Assembly: GCA_946800325.1 (NCBI GenBank)
Contig: OX326960.1
Span: 33,261,629-33,325,628 of the forward strand
Reading direction: 5' to 3'
Length of the DNA: 64,000 bases
Origin: Luzula sylvatica
Taxonomy: Eukaryota; Streptophyta; Magnoliopsida; Poales; Juncaceae
Part shown: in pieces, positions 55,822-64,000 of the stretch
How the letters are laid out: the number at the start of each line of letters is the position of its first letter
How positions within the stretch are numbered: the first letter of the stretch is position 1
Notes under the pieces: model-generated
What the model saw: only the letters and a program-made list of their open reading frames with translations
Told to the model about the DNA's origin: nothing
Databases searched by the model: none
Position numbers and translations under genes: made by a program

Positions 55822-56739
55822 ATTTGTGCTTGATTTTTACATTTTGATTTATTTATCCCTGTATAAACAAAGGAACTTCTGAAAACTACTTGCCATTCAT
55901 TTTAATTTGTTTAATGTGGGCATTTTCGTGAGTTTGTAAAACTGTTTCATTTTCAAAGAATAGAATATGAATAAAAAGCTTCTCATATTGCAGTTTTTCT
56001 CATTTGTCCATATTAGTTCCGTAGAAAATTAACTAGTTTTTATCAGTATGAATAAAAATGTTTCGTCTTGTTTTACCAGGAGAGCCTTGACAGTTCGAGT
56101 CTCTCCGCAAAAAAAAATGGATTTTTTTTAATATTTATTTAAAATTGTTTTTCATTTCACTTCAAGAAAATCACTAATTGAAGTTTTCGTGTTCAATTTT
56201 GATCGATGCATCATATTTCATACCCTACTGATAACAAATGGGAGAGAACAATCATGAAAGATAAAAGTGAATATATATAAATAAAAGAAAAATAATGAAA
56301 CAGAATGAGAATCATGAGAGATATAGATTAAAATAGGTGAAATATTAAATTTTTTGTTTGTTCATTTGACGAGGTCTGTTTTTATTAGTATTAATTCTCT
56401 TCTTATTGGATCATGGATGAAGAAGTTTCTTTGTCCAATTTCCATTATTCGATGCTAAAGAAATTGAATACCATAATCTCCAGTTTAATTTGTGTTCATT
56501 GACAAATAAACACATCTGAGCTCTTAACTTTTTATTTTTTTCCTTGCTTGATCTATTAATTTATGTTCCACAAATCCTTTATAATTAATTATACTTTGTG
56601 GTATTGGTTTGGTATAATTTTATTTCAGGGAAATAATGGGGGATAATATTTTCATCAACTAGAGTGTTCCTTGCTTCGCTACTGTGCAAATTACTGTGAA
56701 AAAAATTATGTGACAAAACATAAATGTCGTATTTGCGAC
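55822..56739. other. Interval with flank of the tRNA duplication
   Basis: 55920-56035 is homologous to 63645-63765 (5' flank of both tRNA-Val genes). At 56075-56112 a B-box-like CAGTTCGAGTCTCTC and an A-run suggest a SINE remnant. A degenerate Helitron-like terminus (CTAG near 56660) follows. No gene. Confidence 0.45.
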
Positions 56740-56908
56740 TGAAATTTTATATATCTTTTTTTTGAGGGAGGAGGCATTGCCTCTCTCGAATTTGCAATAT
56801 TAATAAAAAAAGAGTAAAATAGTGTTGTACAATCATACTCCTCTCAATATCATGAGATTGTAGTGAGAAATAAAATTTACAAAGCACTCAAGCTAAAATT
56901 GATCTAGC

Positions 56909-57919
56909 GCCCAATTAAAGTATCCCTTAAAAGGGACCCCAAAAATTTCGAAAAACCCTAGCCGCTCTCGGCGATTTTGGGGTGGAGGCAAACCCTAGCC
57001 TCCGCCTCCACCCCCTCCTCTCTCACGGCGAGGCGAACGTTCGAGTTCCTTTGCGAGGCGACCGAGGCGAACGGCGAGCAAACGGCGAGCGGCGACGAGG
57101 CGAACGTTCGAGTTCCTTTGCGAGGCGACCGAGGCGAACGGCGAGCAAACGGCGAGCGGCGACGAGGCGAACGTTCGAGTTCCTTTGCGAGGCGACCGAG
57201 GCGAGCAAACGGCCCGACGAACGGAGATCCGAGACGAGGCAACCGAGGCGAGGCAATTTCGTGGCGAGGCAACCGAGGCGAGGCAATTTCGTGGCGAGGC
57301 AACCGAGCGTTCTGGCAGGGACTGGCGATGACTGGAAGGAGAGGAAAGGGCTGGCAGGGACTGGCGAAGACTGCAAGGAGCGATTTCGTGGCAATTTCGT
57401 GGCGAGGGGCGATTTCGTGGCGATTTCGGGGTGGAGGCAAACCCTGACGGAGATCCGAGACTGAGATCCGACATCCGACGGCGACAGCAACGGTGACGGC
57501 GACCGCGACCGCGACAGCGACAGCGAGGGCGAGGCGGAGATTCGACAGCGAGGCGGAGATCCGACAACGGAGATCCGGCAGCGACAGCGAGGCGGAGATC
57601 CGACAGCGACAGCGGCAGCCAGTCGGAGAGAGGGCAACAGCGACGGGCGAGTCGGGGCGAGTCTGGGGGCAGTGAAAGGAAAAAGCGGGAAAGGAAAAAA
57701 TACGAGATCTGAGCTCGCGTGGAGACGAATCGTTCGTCTAAGGATAGCCGAAAGCTTCATTTTTTCGGTTTGTATCTTACTTTTGTAATTGTATTTTACT
57801 TTTGCGTTAAACTACTTTTTTACATTTATCATGTAAAATCGCACCAATGTATTAAACTTTGCTTTAATATATTAAAAGTGGCTTCGCCTCTTTAGTTTTT
57901 CAAAAAAAAAAAAAAAAAA
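56909..57919 (+). mobile_element. Nested GC-rich retroposon with poly-A tail and 14-bp TSD
   Basis: AAAATTGATCTAGC flanks it at 56895-56908 and 57920-57933. It begins with a leader like those of plant L1 LINEs (AAACCCTAGCCGC), has a GC-rich region with 67-bp tandem repeats (57031-57235), then an A+T-rich 3' end with a hairpin (GGCTTCGCC) and poly-A (57902-57919). No endonuclease or RT is present. It looks like a short internally deleted LINE derivative moved in trans. Open frames of 150-245 codons exist on both strands because of the repeat composition and are not taken as genes. Confidence 0.85.
57031..57235. repeat. 67-bp GC-rich tandem repeat
   Basis: GGCGAACGTTCGAGTTCC begins units at about 57033, 57100 and 57167, a period of 67 bp. 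The shorter repeat CAATTTCGTGGCGAGG follows at 57250-57305. Confidence 0.9.
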
Positions 57920-57933
57920 AAAATTGATCTAGC

Positions 57934-59345
57934 AATTGATCCTCCAATTCTCCACATCTTGTAGTATCATTGAGGAAAGAAGTGTTGTCGATACCGCCTT
58001 CAACGCAAAAATTCTCCTATTTCGTTCCTTCCATAAATTCCAAATCGTTCCGATCCAAGTTGTGCTCCACATGGAATTGTATACTTTATCGCCTTTCTTC
58101 TTGTTTCCGGTCCAAAACTCCAACAAAAGGGCCGGAAAGGTAAGTTGCGGTAATTGTAAATTATTGGCTACGGCATTCCACACTTGTCTTGCGTAGGGGC
58201 AAGAAAGTAGTAGATGATTAACATCTTCCCTATGTTGCGCGCAAAGCGCACATCCTTCGTTATTTGGCCAACCTCTTTTCTCTAGGTTTACTGCCGTTAG
58301 GATTCGATCGTGTAGTGCTAGCCAACCGAAAAACGTACTTTACTCGGAGCCTTGATCCTCCATAGTTGAACGTTCCACGTTCCACGGTTGGGTTACTCCG
58401 GGGTCTCTCAAGAAATTATATGCGGATTTGGTTGTGAAGATTCCATCTCGAGTCCATAACCATTCCGGCCGTGAGGTATTGGGATTCATGCGTAATGAAA
58501 TTGAAGTAAAATGAATTAATTGAGAAAGATCCTTAATAAAGAAAGATGCATACCAACTCGGTATCGATGCTAGCTCACCGATAGAGTTTGCGGCATAAAC
58601 TTCTTGTATTGTGTTTGCCCAAATCGAGTCGGAATCGGGTTGAAAAGCTATTTTAGTTAGTGCCTTTAATAATAAAAAAACATTTGGTGTTTTAATGTGG
58701 TGAATACCCAAACCACCATTTTTTTTAGGTAAGCACACTTTGTCCCAAGAAATGAGACAATGGCCGCCTTTACATATTTTATCTTCTCTCCAAAGAAATG
58801 ACCTCATAATTTTCTCTAACTCCTTTATCACCCAAGAGGGCAACGAGAAAGCTTGCATGAAATAGGTGGGAGTTGCCGCAAGAACCGTTCGTACCAACGT
58901 TAACCTCCCTCCGGAGGAAAGCAATTTCCCCTTCCACGCGGCTAAGCGAGAGTTCATTTTATTGATTAAGGGTAGGAAATGAATTTTTCTCGGTTTTCTC
59001 ACCGACAAGGGAAGGCCGAGATATTTGATAGGTAACGATTTTTTGGGGCATTGTAAAATATTACCTATTAATTCGTGGAATTCATTTGGTACGGCGATCG
59101 GCACAAACGAGCTTTTGAGTTTGTTAATTCCCAAGCCCGTTATTTCGAAGAAATATTCCAATGCCTTTGAAACTATTTTAAGATTGTCCGGGTGCGCTTG
59201 GACAAAAATTATAGTGTCGTCGGCGTATTGGAGCGCTTTTGGTGCCAACGACGCCGAACCTCTCAATATAACGGATATATTCCTTAGAATCGCTTGGAGC
59301 ACATCCGTCACGATATTAAAAAGTAACGGAAAAAGGGGGTCTCCT
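57934..59345 (-). pseudogene. LINE reverse transcriptase, C-terminal half with YADD and zf-RVT
   Basis: The 5' end of the fragment reads GDPLFPLLFNI, followed by the catalytic QYADDTIIF (Tyr-Ala-Asp-Asp near 59220). The thumb-region motifs KYLGLPLSV, WKGKLLSSGGRLTL and LISWDKVCLPKKNGGLGI come next. A frameshift near 58375 leads into the zf-RVT module (SKVRFFGWLALHDRIL, then CALCAQHREDVNHLLLSCP) and a C-terminal stretch (WIGTIWNLWKERNRRIF). The fingers, endonuclease and ORF1 are missing because of 5' truncation. Confidence 0.92.
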
Positions 59346-59361
59346 TGAAATTTTATATATC

Positions 59362-59589
59362 ATGCGAAAACAATGTATTTATCTGTATTTTTCACACATC
59401 TTAAAATCTCCTCATAAAACCATGTCATCGTATTTATAACCATTACGTTTTCTGAATTTGTTTATCTCATGCATTGATTTTATACTTGATATTTTAATAT
59501 GTGTTTTGCGACTTTGTCTAACCATTTGTGTTATGTTTTTAACAATTGTATTTTTTGATGTGTTTTGATAATTAATAACCCATTGATTT
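59362..59589. other. Interval, nothing identified
   Basis: Frames at 59412-59811 on both strands overlap the SINE-like sequence and have no domains. Confidence 0.35.
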
Positions 59590-59740
59590 TTTATTTTGAT
59601 AATAAATTTAGAAGGCTTATATGTTCCCAATTTATTGATGTCAATGAAATTGAACTCACAATTTCTCACAACATATGATTTTTTGCGTCTCACACTCAAC
59701 CAATTGAGTATGAGTTCATTGACACTCATTGATTGTATAC
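59590..59740 (-). mobile_element. SINE-like sequence related to 42769-42910
   Basis: The minus strand reads CAATTGGTTGAGTGTGAGAC (A-box region), CAAAAAATCATATGTTGTGA and GTGAGTTCAATTTC (B box), in the same order as the SINE at 42769. The A-rich end is toward 59590. CATTGATT may be a remnant TSD; the edges are approximate. Confidence 0.6.
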
Positions 59741-60650
59741 TTAATTATTTCAAAATTCATATTTTATGTAATAATTTATTTGTCATTATTTTAACAGTTT
59801 TTAGTCAATAATCTTTGAGCTACGTCATCTTTGCCTTTAAGGAATATACGTTTATATTTTTGACATACAATTTATACAATTTTATTCTCTAATAAATTTT
59901 GGTAATATAATATTTAATAATGACCACTTATTGCATGTTCATATTCTAACTAATTTTGTACGTAATTAGAAAAAACAAATATTGTTTATAATGAATCAAT
60001 TAAATTAGTCCATTTAATATTTTGATTTCCTTCTTCCAAAAAATGACAACCCTAAATCAAATATCGTGTTTGTTATGTTAAAAATTCATATATAAAATAG
60101 TTTAAATTTTTGCTTTGTTTTGAGCTCCATAATATAGTTTTATTTAATTATATCTCAAACTTGAATATGTGGAAATAAACTTTGTAATATGATACGGGAA
60201 GAAAAAATATTATGAAACAAGCTTTATCCCGCGCAATTGCGCGGGACAACACATCTATATTTTTTACATGTTTTTTATATAATTATTGAAATAGAATTAA
60301 CGCGTGTGCGAATTAACGCGCGTGCGTTTGAACTAAATTAATCTAATCATGACATATTTGCAAATATCATGATGTCAATAGATGCATAAGGTTCATGAAA
60401 TTATTCTATCACGGATATCATTTTATGATATAATTTGTATAAATAGCATTTGTTCAGGTGCTTTTAAAACCGATTAATATAATCATGACATATTCGCAAA
60501 TATATTTGATGTCAATAGATGCATTATAGTTACGGTTCATTAAAGAATCGCAACGTGTCATATAGATACAACGGACAAATGACAAATTTCTGTGAAAACT
60601 CGCATAAATTTGAGGTTACAAAATTTCATATATACCAGCGCAAAATGAGC
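59741..60650. other. Interval with a perfect 20-bp GC palindrome
   Basis: TCCCGCGCAATTGCGCGGGA at 60227-60246 is a perfect palindrome in A+T-rich surroundings, like the subterminal hairpins of some plant Helitrons, but no CTRR end follows on either strand. GACATATTYGCAAATAT is repeated near 60350 and 60490. No gene. Confidence 0.5.
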
Positions 60651-61185
60651 AAATACAAAAAAAAAATGAAAAGCAAAAAAATGACCAAAATGTAAAAAAG
60701 GGAAAAAATTGGGTAAAAAGGAAAATGACAAAAAAAATTGAACTTACAAAATTGCATACATAACCCTGCCCAATGAGCAAATAAAAAAAAATTGGAAAAT
60801 AGGAAAAAATGATCAAAATGTTAAAAATGATCAAAATATAAAAAAAGGATGAAAATATAAAAAAACACCAAAATGTAAAATAGGAAAAAAAATCAAAATG
60901 TAAAAAATAACCCAAATGTAAATATATTTTTTTTGGAAAATAGGAAAAAAGGATCAAAATGTAAAAAAATGATCAAAATGTAAAAAATGGCCGAAATGTA
61001 AAATAGGAAAACAGGGTCAAAATGTAAAAGGGACCAAAATTTAAATAAAAAAATGTAAAATAGAAAAAAAAAAACCAAAATGTAAAAAATGACCAAAATA
61101 AAAAATAAAAAAAGATAAAAATGTAAAAAAAGACCAAAATGTAAATAAAAAAGGATCAAAATATAAATAAAAAAAAAAAAGATAA
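60651..61185. repeat. Degenerate A-rich minisatellite (GACCAAAATGTAAAAA)
   Basis: Roughly twenty-five variants of AAAATGTAAAAAATGACC in irregular 15-25-bp steps on the plus strand. The Phe-rich minus-strand frames (60616-61159) are readings of this repeat. Confidence 0.85.
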
Positions 61186-61910
61186 AAGCAAAAACTACCC
61201 CTGCCTCTATCGAAATAGCTAGATTTACGAATTTGAAAGTTTCGTAACTATCTTTATAAATTGGGCTTTTTTAGGTGCTACGTATATAAAAAAAATCAAA
61301 ATTGATAGTCGAGTACGGGTCGGATATGACATCTCCTATACATGTTTCATACCCGACCCAGATAATCTAAAACGAGTATTAATTAAACCACCCAGATATT
61401 TTAAATGGGTATAAACCATGCCATTCAGGTCGGGTACTCGTTGAACTGAACGATCATCTCCTATCCAATGGATGATTTTATGTCTGAACAATTAACATTT
61501 ATTATTTGATTTCAAATGAACTCAAGCCTCATCATCTATGATATAATATATCATTTATTGTGCTATGAAATTATTGACCAATTACTAAATATAAAACATA
61601 TCCTTGTTTTTTTTTGTTTTTTTTTCTTTTCATAATTACTATGCAAATACTTCTGATTTTTCAATTGAGGGACTCGATAAATGCATAAATAACCTTTTGG
61701 TTGAGTCCCCGATGGTTTTACGAGCTAATTTTAAAAACAAATTTAGTACAAAATATTTAATCGTACTTATATTTTGGGAGATGCATACATGAATTTATAG
61801 ATAGATTAATAAGAATTATATTTTTGGAAATAAAATGATGAAGTTATAAATCATGATTGGTCCATTCCATAGGATATTATGAGTATTATGCTCCTAATAT
61901 GGATTGCTCA
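61186..61910. other. Interval with GGGTCGG-type remnants
   Basis: 61310-61450 contains ACGGGTCGGATATG and TACCCGACCC words, probably a decayed hAT-type element. No gene. Confidence 0.35.
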
Positions 61911-62100
61911 CAAGAGGTGAGTAGCTCAGTTGGATTGTTCATTGAATCATTAGTTAATGAATTCCAGAGGTGCAAGGTTCGATCCACGGCTAGAACAGTG
62001 ACGAAAACGGTGTTCGTGAATGATTGGGGTTGGTCATCACAAAAGTCTGATTTTCAGACGAAAATTACACATCTGAGTTCTAATATTTTTTCCCTTTTTA
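61911..62100 (+). mobile_element. tRNA-derived SINE (5' region well preserved)
   Basis: GAGGTGAGTAGCTCAGTTGG contains a perfect A box (TAGCTCAGTTGG, 61922-61933), and GGTTCGATCC (61976-61985) is a B box at tRNA-like spacing. A T-rich 3' part follows. It is not the family of 42769. The frame at 61857-62372 crosses it and is not a gene. Confidence 0.65.
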
Positions 62101-62123
62101 TCGTGCAAACATCAATTAAAATT

Positions 62124-63214
62124 GGGAAATTTTCAAAAAACCCCCTAACTTTTTCTGAAATTTTGAAAAACCCCCTATCTTTTTTGATATTCCAAAAAAC
62201 CCCCCAAATCAAAGTTTCTTTTTTAAAAAACCCCCTATTGGGATTAAAGATAACATTTGAGGATGTTGAAAAAAATTTGGACAAAAATACCCCTTTCTAT
62301 TTCTTCTTTAATTTTACTAAAGTATTTTTTATTTCATATTTAATATACATAAATATTTTTAAATTATACTAATTAAAAAATAAAAGACTAAGCTATATTT
62401 ATAAAAATAAATTATTTTATTTATATTAATGAAAACTAACATCCAACAATAAAAATAACGGCGGTATATTATGTATCTTGCGAAATCTTTGCAGAAAAAT
62501 AATATTTTCATCAAGTATACAATATAAGTATATTGATAGTTTTAATTTTTTTTTACTTTTACTACTAATATATTTATGTCACTATATATTATGTGCATAA
62601 TTTTTTTTTAACGTTAATTACTTATTTAATTTTCTACCCAGATATTTTCATGCTTTCAAAAAAAGTATTTTTCTGTCAAAATATTTTCAAGACGTGTAAT
62701 TTTTTTTATATTGTTGTTTTTTTGGTAAACTAACATCAAACGATATAACTTCCTTGGATATATTTTCAAGATATTAATCTTGATGCAAATTCAATGGTTA
62801 AAAAGTCTTAAGTACAATACCTCAAATACTCACTTGAGTAGTTTAGCTTCTCTCTTATTTTTAATTTAATGTTAGTTTTTCATGAAAAAATATATAATAA
62901 AGAAAATATTAAAATTATATAAATATTATATTTTAATTTTTTGTAATAAGTATATAATGAAAATATTTATATTTTTAGAATTAATTAGAATATAGAATAT
63001 AAAATAACATTTTTTAATTAGTATATTTAAAAAAATACTTAGAAAGGGGTATTTTTGTCCAAAATAAAGTTAACACCATGAAATGTTAATTCTAACCCAA
63101 TAGGGGGTTTTTTGAAAATAAAACTTTGATTTAGGGGGTTTTTTGGAATATCCAAAAATATAGGGGGTTTTTTAAAATTTCAGAAAAAGTTAGGGGGTTT
63201 TTTGAAAATTTCCC
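62124..63214. mobile_element. Mutator-type element, CCCCCTAACTTTTT family, copy 2
   Basis: The 1091-bp element is flanked by ATTAAAATT (62115-62123 and 63215-63223), a perfect 9-bp TSD. Terminal inverted repeats of about 160 bp begin GGGAAATTTTCAAAAAACCC and contain four copies of AAAAAACCCCCTA spaced about 30 bp. The A+T-rich centre has no transposase and contains a partial MITE (62771-62855). Confidence 0.9.
62771..62855. mobile_element. Half copy of the 41024 MITE
   Basis: TTAATCTTGATGCAAATTCA through CTCACTTGAGTAGTTTAGC matches the right half of 41024-41203. Confidence 0.7.
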
Positions 63215-63403
63215 ATTAAAATTCAGCCTTGACCTTGCTTGGTCTACCAATATATATTTCCAACAGTATATCAAATCGTTCAGAAATTATTTTCTTTGGT
63301 ATTGACTATTGGTTGGTATTTTTTTGTGCAAGGAATTGTGTAAACTGTAAGGGGAAAAGGAAAGGAGCATTGAATGTGTCTCTTGATTTTTGGGTCTCGG
63401 AAT
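63215..63403. other. Short spacer before the second tRNA
   Basis: No feature other than the downstream terminator. Confidence 0.4.
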
Positions 63404-63410
63404 AAAAAAA
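63404..63410 (-). terminator. Pol III terminator of the second tRNA-Val
   Basis: Seven T residues on the minus strand begin 5 nt after the tRNA 3' end. Confidence 0.8.
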
Positions 63411-63415
63411 GAATA

Positions 63416-63489
63416 TGGCTTCGCCCGGACTTGAACCGGAGACCTTCAGTGTGTTAGACTGACGTGATAACCAACTACACCACGAAACC
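63416..63489 (-). tRNA. trnV-AAC: tRNA-Val (anticodon AAC), copy 2
   Basis: Identical over 74 nt to 55748-55821 and in the same orientation 7.7 kb away, with the same paired stems, AAC anticodon and intact A and B boxes. The 5' flank (63490-63770) is recognisably related to that of copy 1; the 3' flanks differ. A 61-codon minus-strand frame starting MVSWCSWLSRQ is a reading of the tRNA. Confidence 0.96.
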
Positions 63490-63833
63490 ATTGGTTACCG
63501 AATTTTGACATTTCGGTTAAACTATCTCGTATTGAATTAAACAACAATGAATTACTTACCAATGTTACCATTAATTTCTCTTATATATTGTTATGCAACA
63601 ATCCATATATTGCCCTTATTTATTTTGTATTTTAAGTCCATTTAATGTGGATATTTTCATGAGTTCGTATAAATGTTTCGTCTTCAACGAATAAAATATG
63701 GATAAAAAATCGATCAATTGTAGTTTTTATCTTTCAATCGTTTTCTTCGGTACAAAATCAACTAGTGACAAATGCTCTTTCACACATGAGTGTCTCATTA
63801 ATTTGATAGTCTCTCAACAAAAAACAAAGCACA
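63490..63833. other. 5' flank of the second tRNA-Val (duplicated segment)
   Basis: TTTAATGTGGATATTTTCAT and following sequence match TTTAATGTGGGCATTTTCGT at about 55912, in the same position relative to the tRNA. No gene. Confidence 0.55.
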
Positions 63834-63950
63834 TAACCCGGTTGGTTGAGTGTAAGACACAAAAAAATCACACGTTGTGAGATATTGTGTGTTAAAGTCT
63901 CATTATTTTCAATGGATGGAGGATCATCGAACCTTCTCTCTTTACTCATA
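63834..63950 (+). mobile_element. SINE-like sequence related to 42769-42910
   Basis: TAACCCGGTTGGTTGAGTGT (A-box region), CACAAAAAAATCACACGTTG and TTCAATGGATGGAGGATCA follow the same order as the SINE at 42769. The edges are approximate. Confidence 0.6.
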
Positions 63951-64000
63951 AAAAGTATTTGTGTTTGGCAAGTGGAATTAATAGAGGGGAATCGGATTAT

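Larger units (their letters stand above)
56756..59345 (-). mobile_element. 5'-truncated L1-type LINE with 16-bp TSD, host to a nested retroposon
   Basis: TGAAATTTTATATATC flanks it at 56740-56755 and 59346-59361. On the minus strand it starts inside the RT domain (GDPLFPLLFNI), runs through zf-RVT and a 3' UTR, and ends with a small hairpin (GAGGCAATGCCTC) and an A-tail (56756-56763). A second retroposon interrupts the 3' region at 56909-57919. Removing it restores a continuous 3' end. Confidence 0.93.

Noticed and set aside
56958..57760. Six overlapping open frames of 60-245 codons on both strands
   Set aside because: They are readings of one GC-rich repeat region inside a retroposon; frames on both strands are open together, there are no domains, and the composition explains them.
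60616..61159. Phe-rich minus-strand frames suggesting membrane proteins
   Set aside because: They translate the A-rich minisatellite on the opposite strand.
61857..62372. 171-codon plus-strand frame
   Set aside because: It spans a SINE and the terminal inverted repeat of a Mutator-type element; no domain is seen.
63306..63491. 61-codon minus-strand frame
   Set aside because: It runs through the tRNA-Val gene and its flank; this is a common artefact of tRNA sequence.

Overview
This window is A+T-rich nuclear DNA from a flowering plant, most likely a eudicot. The evidence is an intron-rich chloroplast-type aldo/keto reductase gene, a phytochrome-interacting bHLH (PIF) gene with a leader intron, two tRNA-Val(AAC) genes with Pol III terminators, and a dense plant-type population of mobile elements: L1-type LINEs, Copia, SINEs, hAT-, Mutator- and Helitron-like elements. 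The species cannot be named from the sequence alone.

Host genes are few. A ten-exon aldo/keto reductase (23922-25948, +) and a PIF4/5-like bHLH factor (coding 38140-40072, +, leader exon near 37060) both read through without a break. A small secreted CAP/PR-1-like gene at 28140-28577 appears frameshifted. An orphan last exon of a coiled-coil, tail-anchored protein lies at 15207-15521. Two identical tRNA-Val(AAC) genes (55748-55821 and 63416-63489, both minus) lie in a partly shared segmental duplication.

The rest is layered transposon sequence, and many insertions can be delimited by their target-site duplications (TSDs). 0-10 kb: Helitron-like pieces, a Mutator-type MITE, a 32-bp LINE tail and a hAT element rich in GGATACG. 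10.3-14.6 kb: a decayed LINE carrying another copy of that hAT element and a MITE. 16-20 kb: a Mutator MITE, a Helitron and a hAT element. 20.6-22.5 kb: Copia gag, primer-binding site and LTR on the minus strand. 26-27.3 kb: Copia gag remains. 28.7-31.6 kb: two 5'-truncated LINEs side by side. 33-33.7 kb: six tandem 134-bp tRNA-like units. 41-43.8 kb: MITEs and a SINE. 45.6-47.4 kb: LTR-like promoter sequence with palindrome arrays. 47.7-50.1 kb: a duplicated segment whose second copy is broken by a hAT element that was itself hit by a Helitron. 50.4-53.6 kb: a foldback element with 0.7-0.9-kb arms, split by a solo Copia LTR. 54.3-55.0 kb: a hAT element. 56.7-59.4 kb: a LINE with another retroposon nested in it. 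59.4-64 kb: SINEs, an A-rich minisatellite and a 1.1-kb Mutator-type element.

The most unusual signal is a set of 16-bp perfect or near-perfect palindromes in LTR promoter regions. They share the frame GTNCGTNNNNACGNAC, but the variable bases differ between copies (cores TCATGA, TTGCAA/TTGTAA and TTCGAA) while each copy keeps its own version in many repeats. At two homologous LTRs the flanking sequence and TATA box are conserved but the palindrome has been exchanged.
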